DNA from: 40CM-4-68-19 sp036513415
GTDB lineage: Bacteria > Myxococcota > Myxococcia > Myxococcales > 40CM-4-68-19
Length of the DNA: 64,000 nucleotides
Assembly: GCA_036513415.1 (NCBI GenBank)
Contig: DATBZA010000072.1
Coordinates: 1 to 64,000, forward strand
Reading direction: 5' to 3'
In this document: positions 20,393 through 27,616 of the stretch, piece after piece
Position numbering within the stretch: the stretch's first letter is position 1
Layout of the letters: every line of letters starts with the position of its first letter
Translations under genes and position numbers: made by a program
The notes under the pieces: model-generated
What the model was told of the DNA's origin: nothing
Seen by the model: only the letters and a program-made list of their open reading frames with translations
Database searches by the model: none

Positions 20393-21730
20393 ATGCCGTT
20401 GACCCCCGCCTTCGAGGCCAGCGTCTACAAGTCCCGCCGCGAGGAAGTCCTCCGCCGGATGCGCGAAACCGCGCCAGGGCCGGCCCTGGCGATCTTTCCC
20501 GCCATGCCCGTGGCCACCCGCAACAGCGACGTGGAGCACGCCTACCGCGCGCACAGCGACCTGTACTGGCTGACCGGTTTCGAGGAGCCCGAGGCCGTGG
20601 CCGTGCTCTCCACCCAGGGCGACAAGCCGTTCACCCTCTTCGTGCGGCCGCGCGACAAGGAGAAGGAGATCTGGACGGGCAGGCGCGCCGGGACGGAAGG
20701 CGCGGTGAAGAGCTTCGGCGCTGACCAGGCCTTCGAGATCGAGCAGCTGGACGCCGAGCTGCCCAAGCTGGTCGGCTCCGCGCGAACGCTCTTCTACCGC
20801 GTCGGCGGAGACGACCCCGAGTTCGACGCCCGCATGGCGAAGCTGCTCCGCAGCCTGCGGGCGCGCGCCCGGGCCGGCGTGAACGCGCCGCCGCGCATCG
20901 AGGATCCCGGCCAGATCGTCCACGAGTTGCGCCTGCGAAAGGAGCCGCGCGAGATCGAGGCGCTCCGCAAGGCGGTCGAGCTCACCCGCAAGGGTCATCT
21001 CGCCAGCATGAAGGCAGGCAGGCCGGGCGCACACGAATACGAGCTGCACGCCCTGCTCGAGCGCGAGTTCCGTTACGGAGGAGGACGGGGCTGGGGCTAC
21101 TATCCCATCGTGGCCGCGGGCGAGAACGCGACCGTGCTCCATTACAACGACAACCGCGTCCAGATCCGCGAGGGCGAGCTGGTGCTGATCGACGCGGGCG
21201 CGGAGTACGATCTCTACACCGCCGACGTTACGCGCACGTTTCCGGCTTCCGGCCGCTTCACGGAGGCGCAGCGCGCCTTGTACCAACTCGTGCTCGACGC
21301 GGCCGACGCGTGCATCGCGGCCACGCGCCCTGGCGAAACAATCGAGGGGCTGCACGAGAGGGCGGTGCGGATCCTCACCGAGGGCATGGTGAGGCTGGGC
21401 CTGCTAAAGGGCGTGGTGGACCAGCTCATCAAGGAAAACACGTTCCGCCGCTACTACATGCACCGGACCAGCCACTGGCTGGGGCTCGATGTGCACGACG
21501 TCGGCAATTACACCGTGGACGGCAAGCCCCGTCCGCTGGAGCCGGGGATGGTGTTCACCGTCGAGCCGGGCCTGTACGTGGCGAGCGATGACGAGAGCGC
21601 GCCCGCCGAGCTGCGCGGGATCGGCATCCGGATCGAGGACGACATCCTGGTGACCGCCAGCGGCCACGAGAACCTCACGCGCGCCATTCCACGCACGGTA
21701 AAGGACGTCGAAGCGGCGTGCGCGCGTTGA
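20393..21730 (+). CDS. pepP: Xaa-Pro aminopeptidase (aminopeptidase P)
   Basis: A 445-residue metallopeptidase of the M24B family that removes N-terminal residues preceding proline. The N-terminal domain (AMPVATRNSDVEHAYRAHSD) is typical of aminopeptidase P. The pita-bread catalytic domain has the dinuclear metal ligands: IDAGAEYDLYTADVTRTF (two Asp), the HRTSHWLGLDVHDVG His, VEPGLYV (Glu) and IRIEDDILV (Glu). The ATG at 20393 begins MPLTPAFEASVY as in relatives; the longer frame from 20249 would overlap the divergent dehydratase gene. A tandem repeat follows 2 bases after its stop. Confidence 0.95.
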   Translation: MPLTPAFEASVYKSRREEVLRRMRETAPGPALAIFPAMPVATRNSDVEHAYRAHSDLYWLTGFEEPEAVAVLSTQGDKPFTLFVRPRDKEKEIWTGRRAGTEGAVKSFGADQAFEIEQLDAELPKLVGSARTLFYRVGGDDPEFDARMAKLLRSLRARARAGVNAPPRIEDPGQIVHELRLRKEPREIEALRKAVELTRKGHLASMKAGRPGAHEYELHALLEREFRYGGGRGWGYYPIVAAGENATVLHYNDNRVQIREGELVLIDAGAEYDLYTADVTRTFPASGRFTEAQRALYQLVLDAADACIAATRPGETIEGLHERAVRILTEGMVRLGLLKGVVDQLIKENTFRRYYMHRTSHWLGLDVHDVGNYTVDGKPRPLEPGMVFTVEPGLYVASDDESAPAELRGIGIRIEDDILVTASGHENLTRAIPRTVKDVEAACAR

Positions 21731-21732
21731 TC

Positions 21733-21864
21733 CTAGTCCGCTTCGGCGCGCGGAATCCCGCGGCGCCGGCCGGACAGCGGCCGCGACCCCGCGACCTGCT
21801 AGTCCGCTTCGGCGCGCGGACCTCCGCGGCCCCGGCCGGACAGCGGCCGCGACCCCGCGGCCTG
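21733..21864. repeat. 66-bp tandem repeat, two copies
   Basis: Two head-to-tail 66-base units (21733-21798 and 21799-21864) differ at only a few positions. Each begins CTAGTCCGCTTCGGCGCGCG, and a third partial start (CTAGTCC) forms the end of the small gene at 21865. Each unit contains the self-complementary GC-rich core GGCCGGACAGCGGCC. The repeat fills the whole gap between the convergent pepP and the minus-strand unknown gene. Its unit start coincides with that gene's stop codon, as if the gene's 3' end had been duplicated outward. It may act as a terminator or be a slippage product. Confidence 0.85.
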
Positions 21865-22128
21865 CTAGTCCTTGCCGCCGGACTTGACCTTCTGGGTCTT
21901 CTTGCCGGCGGGCTCGTAAGGTTCGATCAGCTCTCCGTACTTGATCAGGTCGCCGGTGGCCTTGAACTCGGCGATGGAAATGAGGACTTCCGTGTCCGCG
22001 CCGGCGAAGCCCACGCCGAGGAGCAATTCCTCGGGGACGTCGGCGCGGTACATCTCGAGCCCTTGCTGCAGCAGCGGGCCGATCTCCTTCACGTATTGCT
22101 CCACGCTGTGCACCCGGATGCGCTTCAT
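21865..22128 (-). CDS. small conserved-looking protein of unknown function
   Basis: An 87-residue protein starting MKRIRVHSVEQYVKEIGP and ending in a Lys-rich tail (GKKTQKVKSGGKD). No family is recognised. The middle reads as mixed helix and strand (LLLGVGFAGADTEVLISIAEF), with no signal or membrane segment. The ATG at 22128 is chosen over the one at 22149, which would overlap mutY. The gene is divergent from mutY with only 8 bases between the start codons, so each promoter must lie inside the other gene. Codon use is like its neighbours, supporting a real gene. Confidence 0.65.
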   Translation of the reverse strand: MKRIRVHSVEQYVKEIGPLLQQGLEMYRADVPEELLLGVGFAGADTEVLISIAEFKATGDLIKYGELIEPYEPAGKKTQKVKSGGKD

Positions 22129-22136
22129 GGGCGCGG

Positions 22137-23156
22137 ATGAATAGCACACTCGTCGATCGCCTGCTCCCGTGGTTCGCGGCCGCGCGGCGCGATCTTCCCT
22201 GGCGAAAAGAGCCGCGCGACCCGTACCGCGTATGGGTCAGCGAAGTGATGCTGCAGCAGACGCGGGTGGACGTCGTGGCCCCCTACTACCAGCGCTTCCT
22301 GGCGCGGTTCCCCACGCTGCGCGCGCTGGCCGCGGCGCCGCTCGACGATGTGCTCGCGCTCTGGAGCGGGCTGGGATACTACGCGCGCGCCCGGAATCTT
22401 CATCGCGCCGCGCAGGCTTGCGCCGGCGAGCTGCCTGCGAGCGCCGCGCAGCTCCGGGCGTTGCCCGGGTTCGGTCCGTACACCGCGGCAGCGGTGGCAT
22501 CGCTTGCCTTCAATGAGGATGTCGCGCTGGTGGACGGCAACGTTGCGCGCGTTCTTGCGCGCGTGTTCAGGCTCAGAGGCGACGCCCGAGCTCGAGCTTG
22601 GACGATCGCCGCCGGACTCCTGCCGCGGGGTCGCGCCGCGCAGTTCAACGAAGCGCTGATGGAGCTTGGGGCCACCGTCTGCACGCCTCGTTCGCCCGAT
22701 TGTCCAACGTGCCCTCTGGGTCAGATTTGCCGCGGCAAGGACGACCCCACGAAGTACCCGACCGCGCGCCCGCGCCCGGCGCGCACGCTGCTCGAATGGC
22801 GCGCGCTCGCGCTCACGCGCAAGGACGGCGCGGTCTTGCTCGCGCGCCGTCCGGATGGCGCGCTCTTCGCAGGGCTCTGGGACCTGCCTGCGGATCGGCC
22901 TGCGGGAATCCGATTGCACGGCAGGCTGACCAGCCGCGGGAGCGTCGAGCAGACGCTCACGCACCGCGAGGTCCGCGTCGAGATTCACGCGGGTCGCGCC
23001 AGCGGCACCCCCTCGAGCGGCGACGTGCGCTGGGTCGCTCCTGCCGCGCTCAGCGCGCTCGGGCTGTCGTCGCTGGCGCGCAAGTCGCTGGGTCGCGCGG
23101 GCGTCTTGACACCCAGGCAGGTGCGGCAAGCGCGCGCCGGTGGAGAGGCCGCGTGA
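22137..23156 (+). CDS. mutY: A/G-specific adenine DNA glycosylase
   Basis: A 339-residue base-excision repair enzyme that removes adenine mispaired with 8-oxoguanine. Residues seen: catalytic Glu36 in VSEVMLQQTR, helix-hairpin-helix LPGFGPYTAAAV (about 109-120), catalytic Asp133 in VDGNVARV, and the 4Fe-4S ligands Cys182-x6-Cys189-x2-Cys192-x5-Cys198. The C-terminal NUDIX-like domain (about 225-330) recognises the 8-oxoG strand. Its stop overlaps the GTG start of the exbB-like gene (GTGA), so DNA repair and an energy-transduction operon share a transcript. Confidence 0.96.
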   Translation: MNSTLVDRLLPWFAAARRDLPWRKEPRDPYRVWVSEVMLQQTRVDVVAPYYQRFLARFPTLRALAAAPLDDVLALWSGLGYYARARNLHRAAQACAGELPASAAQLRALPGFGPYTAAAVASLAFNEDVALVDGNVARVLARVFRLRGDARARAWTIAAGLLPRGRAAQFNEALMELGATVCTPRSPDCPTCPLGQICRGKDDPTKYPTARPRPARTLLEWRALALTRKDGAVLLARRPDGALFAGLWDLPADRPAGIRLHGRLTSRGSVEQTLTHREVRVEIHAGRASGTPSSGDVRWVAPAALSALGLSSLARKSLGRAGVLTPRQVRQARAGGEAA

Positions 23157-23791
23157 TTGCAGACAAGCTGCTCGCGTTCACCCTGCTCGGCGCCGGCTGG
23201 GTGCTCTGGCTCCTCCTGGCGCTCTCCGTGCTTTCGGTGGCGGTGATGGTGGAGCGCGCGCTCTACTTCGGCAGCCGCCGCATGTCGAAGCTGTTCCCGC
23301 GCCTGCTCGAGCTGTGCCTCAAGGGCGACCTGAAGGCCGCCGCCGCTCTCGCGACCAGCGACTCGATGGAGGCGGAAGTGGTGCGTGCCGCGGCCAGCGT
23401 GACGGAGGGGGGCAACCCCGCGGTGGAGAAGGCGGTGCAGTCCATCATCGACCGGCGCCGGCTCGAGTACGAGAAGTGGCTCTTCGTGCTCGGTACCCTG
23501 GGGAACAATGCGCCGTTCATCGGCCTCTTCGGGACGGTGCTCGGCATCATCCGCGCCTTCGCGGACCTGGCGGTCGCGAACAAGGGCGGGGGAGGGAGCA
23601 CCACCGCCTCGTTCGTGATGGCGGGCATCTCGGAAGCGCTGGTCGCCACCGCGGTCGGGCTGTTCGTTGCCATCCCCGCGGTGCTCGCGTTCAACATCTT
23701 CCAGCGGCTGCTGAAGCGCGTGATCGGACGTTCGAACGCGCTCGGGAACGCCATCGCTTCCGGCCTCCACGTGAAGAACGGGAGCAAGTGA
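23153..23791 (+). CDS. exbB: ExbB/TolQ-type proton channel protein
   Basis: A 212-residue inner-membrane protein of the MotA/TolQ/ExbB family. A first membrane helix near residues 12-32 is followed by a cytoplasmic domain and the conserved pair of helices with TLGNNAPFIGLFGTVLGII and GISEALVATAVGLFVAIPAV (about 120-185), which form the proton path. It works with ExbD and TonB to energise outer-membrane uptake. It starts at a GTG overlapping the mutY stop and overlaps exbD by 1 base. TolQ versus ExbB is decided by the neighbouring TonB gene. Confidence 0.92.
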   Translation: MIADKLLAFTLLGAGWVLWLLLALSVLSVAVMVERALYFGSRRMSKLFPRLLELCLKGDLKAAAALATSDSMEAEVVRAAASVTEGGNPAVEKAVQSIIDRRRLEYEKWLFVLGTLGNNAPFIGLFGTVLGIIRAFADLAVANKGGGGSTTASFVMAGISEALVATAVGLFVAIPAVLAFNIFQRLLKRVIGRSNALGNAIASGLHVKNGSK

Positions 23792-24201
23792 TGGCCGGCG
23801 GGGCGGCGGACAACGACGAGGAGGGAATCACCGGGATCAACGTGACGCCGCTGGTGGACGTCACGCTGGTGCTCCTCATCATCTTCATGGTCACCGCCAG
23901 CTACATCGTGAAGGAGACCATCGAGGTGGAGCTGCCACGCGCCGCGCACGGAGGCGAGACGGTGCAGAAGACGTTTGCGGTCCTGGTGACCCGGGACGGC
24001 AAGACGTTCCTGAACGGCGTCCCGGTGGACGACGGCGCGCTGGTCGCCGAAGTCCGGAGAGCGAAGTCGGCCGGCGAGGACGTGCAGGCGATCGTCGGCG
24101 CGGACAAGAACGCGACGCACGGGGCGGTCACTCACTTGCTCGACGTGCTCAAGGGCGCGGGCGTGACGAAGTTCGCCATCCAGATCGAGAGACAGCAGTA
24201 G
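23791..24201 (+). CDS. exbD: ExbD/TolR biopolymer transport protein
   Basis: A 136-residue protein with a short cytoplasmic N-terminus, one membrane helix and a periplasmic domain. The helix carries the functional Asp in INVTPLVDVTLVLLIIFMV, the residue that senses the proton gradient in ExbD/TolR. The periplasmic domain (AVLVTRDGKTFLNG through GVTKFAIQ) is of normal length. Its start overlaps the exbB stop by one base and tonB begins 9 bases after its end, a standard ExbB-ExbD-TonB unit. Confidence 0.94.
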   Translation: MAGGAADNDEEGITGINVTPLVDVTLVLLIIFMVTASYIVKETIEVELPRAAHGGETVQKTFAVLVTRDGKTFLNGVPVDDGALVAEVRRAKSAGEDVQAIVGADKNATHGAVTHLLDVLKGAGVTKFAIQIERQQ

Positions 24202-24210
24202 ATCGGACGC

Positions 24211-24966
24211 ATGGCGCAGGCGGCTTCCAGAGTGTTGGTCCCGGTCGGGACGTCGCTCGCCCTGCATGCGGCGCTCGCGCTGGGAATGCTGGTCTTCGCG
24301 GTGCGGCCCAAACCGGTCCCGCAGACGCCCCTGGAGATCCAGGTCGTCGATGCGCCACGCGCGAAGGCGCCCGAGCCGCTCGCTCCGCCGCCGCCCATAC
24401 CGATCCCGAGGAAGGTGGCGCGCGCTCCGCGGAAGCCACAGGAATTGCCTCCCACTCCGACGCCGCTGCCGCCCACGAATGATCCGCCCCCGCCCACTTC
24501 GGAAGCTCCACGGAACACGCCACAGGCGGTGGTGGTCACGGGAATCACGATGGAGAGCACCTCGGAGGGCGGGGGGGTCGCCGTCGGCGCGGGCAACACG
24601 CTGCAGGGCGCGCCCGAGCGGACCGCGCCAGCGCCTCAGAGCGTGAAGCCCTACAAGGCGGAACAGTACGCCCCGGCCGCTCAGGTCAGCGAGCTGCCTC
24701 GGCCGCTGAACCGGGAGGCGCTCAACCTGCGCAGGTACTATCCGGCGCAAGCGAAGAGAAGCGGGTTCGAGGGCGACGTGGTGCTGCGGCTCCTGATCGA
24801 CGCCGACGGCAGCATCGCCAAGGTGGAGATCGTCAGCGACCCGGGACAGGGTCTGGGCCCGGCGGCGGCGCAAGCAGTGCGCGAGCTGCGGTTCTCCCCG
24901 GCCAAGGTGAACGGCGTCGCGGTGGCCACCACCGTGCCGTTCACGATCCATTTCACGCTGGATTGA
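24211..24966 (+). CDS. tonB: energy transducer TonB
   Basis: A 251-residue protein. One N-terminal membrane helix (LALHAALALGMLVFAV), a proline-rich periplasm-spanning region (about residues 45-100, rich in PPP, PIP and PTP) and a C-terminal TonB domain (YYPAQAKRSGFEGDVVLRLLI and the ELRFSPAKVNG strand). It couples the ExbB-ExbD motor to TonB-dependent outer-membrane receptors; none of these is in the window. The gene ends just before a strong inverted repeat likely to be its terminator. Confidence 0.94.
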   Translation: MAQAASRVLVPVGTSLALHAALALGMLVFAVRPKPVPQTPLEIQVVDAPRAKAPEPLAPPPPIPIPRKVARAPRKPQELPPTPTPLPPTNDPPPPTSEAPRNTPQAVVVTGITMESTSEGGGVAVGAGNTLQGAPERTAPAPQSVKPYKAEQYAPAAQVSELPRPLNREALNLRRYYPAQAKRSGFEGDVVLRLLIDADGSIAKVEIVSDPGQGLGPAAAQAVRELRFSPAKVNGVAVATTVPFTIHFTLD

Positions 24967-24994
24967 ACGGGCACGACTCCCTGAGCTCGGCGCC

Positions 24995-25023
24995 AACTCG
25001 TCCCGGAATTCCCGGAACGAGTT
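24995..25023. terminator. inverted repeat between convergent tonB and ROK genes
   Basis: A stem of 12 base pairs with one mismatch (AACTCGTCCCGG at 24995-25006, CCGGAACGAGTT at 25012-25023) around a 5-base AATTC loop. It lies in the 85-base gap between two convergent genes, so a bidirectional transcription terminator is the likely role. No T-run follows on the plus strand, so efficiency is uncertain. Confidence 0.55.
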
Positions 25024-25051
25024 CCCGAAAGCCGGCGTCGATGCCAGAGCT

Positions 25052-26071
25052 TCAGGCCGCGGCTGCGGCGGCCAGCGACTCGCGGGCGAGCAGCGCCGCT
25101 CCCACCACGCCGGCCTGCTCGCCCAGCTCCGGCGCGGAGATCTTCAGCGCGGCCCGCGCGGCTTTGGTCGCATGCGCATCGATGCCGGCGACGGCCGCCC
25201 TGATCATGCGGGGCGAGCCGAGCAGGACCCCGCCGCCCAACAACAGCCTCGACGGGTTCAGCGTGGTGACCAGATTCGCAAGGGCGACCCCGAGCAGTTG
25301 CCCCGCTTCGTCGAGGAGCCGGCGGGACAGCTCGTCGCCCTCGTGCGCGGCCTTCTCCATCGCCGTGACGCTCACCTTCTCGGGCTCACCCACTATGTCG
25401 AGGAGCCTGCGTCCGACGTCGGGATATCGCTGGCCGGCTGCGCGCGCCGCGGCCATGGCGATGCGCAGGTCGTCGCGCGCCCAGGCAGCGAGGTTCTGGC
25501 CGCCGGCGTACGCTTCCAGGCAGCCGCGCTGCCCGCACGAGCAGAGGCGGCCGTTCTGCAGGACCACGGTATGGCCCAGCTCGCCTGCGGCCCCCGACGC
25601 TCCCTCCAGAAGCTTCCCGCCCATCACGATTCCGGCGCCGACATTGGCGCCGACCAGGACGACGATCAGATCGTTCACCCCGCGACCTCCGCCGACGGCG
25701 CGCTCGCCCCAGGCGGAGACTGACAGCTCGCTGGAGATCCAGAGGCGCGTTCGCGGCGTCCGGGCCTGCAGCAGCTTGATGAAGGGGACGTCGTGCCATC
25801 CGAGGGCCGGCGCGCTGCGCACCAGCCCCTGCTCCCGGTCGATCATCCCCGCCACGCCCAGGCCCATGGCCTTCATTTCCGAGAACGGCAACCCGGCCGC
25901 GCCGCACGCCGTCTTCGCCGCGCGCAAGACCGCCTCGGCCACCTGGGGCGGCTCCTTCGAGAGCAGGCGGTGCTTCTCCTGGCCCAGCACGTGCCCGGCC
26001 ACGTCGACCACCGCGGCGCGAACGTTCACGCCGCTCAGGTCGACGCCGAGATACAGCTCGTCGCGCTTCAT
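25052..26071 (-). CDS. ROK family protein with altered kinase motifs
   Basis: A 339-residue ROK (repressor/ORF/kinase) fold protein without a DNA-binding domain. Sugar-site features are intact: E164-x2-H167 (ELGH) and the zinc motif Cys177-x-Cys179-x4-Cys184 with Glu186. Kinase motifs are not: the phosphate loop DxGGT reads DLSGV (residues 11-15), the catalytic ENDAN motif reads SSELS (113-117, Glu in place of the Asp base), and LGTGVGGGI reads VGANVGAGI. It may bind a sugar without phosphorylating it, or use an atypical site. Start ATG at 26071; a GTG at 26092 is possible. A phosphohexomutase gene lies upstream. Confidence 0.85.
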   Translation of the reverse strand: MKRDELYLGVDLSGVNVRAAVVDVAGHVLGQEKHRLLSKEPPQVAEAVLRAAKTACGAAGLPFSEMKAMGLGVAGMIDREQGLVRSAPALGWHDVPFIKLLQARTPRTRLWISSELSVSAWGERAVGGGRGVNDLIVVLVGANVGAGIVMGGKLLEGASGAAGELGHTVVLQNGRLCSCGQRGCLEAYAGGQNLAAWARDDLRIAMAAARAAGQRYPDVGRRLLDIVGEPEKVSVTAMEKAAHEGDELSRRLLDEAGQLLGVALANLVTTLNPSRLLLGGGVLLGSPRMIRAAVAGIDAHATKAARAALKISAPELGEQAGVVGAALLARESLAAAAAA

Positions 26072-26119
26072 GACAGGGCCCAAGCGCGACACTAGCAGGC
26101 TTTCGGGCGCTTGCGCGAC

Positions 26120-27490
26120 TCAGGCCAGCTCTTCCCGGATTTCCTGCACGGTTCCTTCGATCAACCGCTGGATCTCGCGCAGCCTCGCCTCGCTCGTCGC
26201 CTCCCAGCGCAGGACCAGCAGAGGCTGCGTGTTCGAGGCGCGCACCAGGCCCCATCCCCCGTCGACGATCACGCGTACGCCGTCCACCTCGATGGTCCTG
26301 CCGTGCTTGCGCAGCCGCTCCTTGGCCAGCTCCACGGCTCGGAACTTCTTCTCCTCGGGAAAGTCGAAGCGGATCTCCGGAGAGGCGAAGGTGCGAGGGA
26401 CGCCGTCGAGCATCTTGCTCAGCGCCCTTCCGTCGCGGGCGATGAGCTCGAGCAGGCGCGCGGCGGAGTAGATGCCGTCGTCGAAGCCGAAGTAGCGGTG
26501 CCGGAAGAAGATGTGTCCGCTCATCTCGCCGGCGAGCAGGGCGTGCTCCTCCTTCATCTTGCTCTTGATCAGCGAATGCCCCGCCTTCCACATGATGGCG
26601 CGCCCGCCGTGCTTCTCGATGTCGTCATAGAGCGTCTGCGAGCATTTCACCTCGCTGACGATCGCCGCGCCCGGCCGCTCCGCGAGCAGGTCTCGCGAGA
26701 AGAGGATCATCAGCTGGTCGCCCCACATGATCTTGCCGCGCTCGTCCACGGCGCCGAGCCGATCGGCGTCACCATCCCAGGCGACGCCCAGGTCCGACTT
26801 GCACTCGGCGACCTTCCTCTGCAGATCGCGCAGGTTCTCCTCGACGGTGGGATCCGGATGATGGTTCGGGAAGTTTCCGTCCAGGTTGCAGTACAGCTCG
26901 GTGACCTGGTGCCCGAGGGCACGGAGGAGACGCGGACCCACGATGCCGCCGGTGCCGTTCCCGGCATCACACACCACGCGCAGCGGCCGCGGCGTCATCC
27001 CCAGCGACTCGACCACGAAGTGGATGTACGGAGTGATGATGTCGTGCTCGGTCTTGCGCGCGGTCCGGCCTCCATCCCGGGCCTGGGCGACGTGCGCCTT
27101 GAGCTCCTGCACTTCGGGGCCCGCCAACGTGGTCTTCCCGATCCCGACCTTGAACCCGTTGTACTCGGGCGGGTTGTGCGAGCCGGTGATCATGCACAGT
27201 CCGTCCACCGGCAGGACGTGCGCGGCAAAGTACGTGAGCGGCGTGGGGACCACACCGATGGAGATGACGTCGATGCCGTGCGAGCGCACGCCCCGGGAGA
27301 ACCCCGCGGCGAGGCCTTCGCTGGAGAGGCGGTGATCGCGGCCGAGCACCATGCTCTGCGCGCCAGGGTTCTTCTCGACCAGATACCGGCCGAACCCGCG
27401 CCCGAGCTGCTCGGCGAACTGCGGCGTCAGCTCGTTCGCGACGAGCCCGCGGATGTCGTACTCGCGGAAAACGTGCATCGGGATGGGCAT
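26120..27490 (-). CDS. phosphomannomutase/phosphoglucomutase
   Basis: A 456-residue alpha-D-phosphohexomutase. All four motifs are present: catalytic phosphoserine loop TGSHNPPEYNGFK, metal loop WDGDADRLG, sugar-binding GEMSGH and phosphate-binding RASNTQP. It converts mannose- or glucose-6-phosphate to the 1-phosphate. With the mannose-1-phosphate guanylyltransferase gene at 31.5-32.6 kb it would supply GDP-mannose for surface polysaccharide. The start ATG at 27490 has GGAG six bases upstream. The ROK gene follows 48 bases downstream on the same strand. Substrate preference cannot be decided from sequence alone. Confidence 0.93.
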   Translation of the reverse strand: MPIPMHVFREYDIRGLVANELTPQFAEQLGRGFGRYLVEKNPGAQSMVLGRDHRLSSEGLAAGFSRGVRSHGIDVISIGVVPTPLTYFAAHVLPVDGLCMITGSHNPPEYNGFKVGIGKTTLAGPEVQELKAHVAQARDGGRTARKTEHDIITPYIHFVVESLGMTPRPLRVVCDAGNGTGGIVGPRLLRALGHQVTELYCNLDGNFPNHHPDPTVEENLRDLQRKVAECKSDLGVAWDGDADRLGAVDERGKIMWGDQLMILFSRDLLAERPGAAIVSEVKCSQTLYDDIEKHGGRAIMWKAGHSLIKSKMKEEHALLAGEMSGHIFFRHRYFGFDDGIYSAARLLELIARDGRALSKMLDGVPRTFASPEIRFDFPEEKKFRAVELAKERLRKHGRTIEVDGVRVIVDGGWGLVRASNTQPLLVLRWEATSEARLREIQRLIEGTVQEIREELA

Positions 27491-27616
27491 ACGCGCTCCG
27501 GCCCGGAATGTACGCGCCGGACGATGCGCGGACAACTGAGATTGGGGCAGCTACGCTCAGAAGGCGAACGTCGCACCCCATGATCACGGTTTTTGCGCCG
27601 AGCTACGTCTGCCCGG

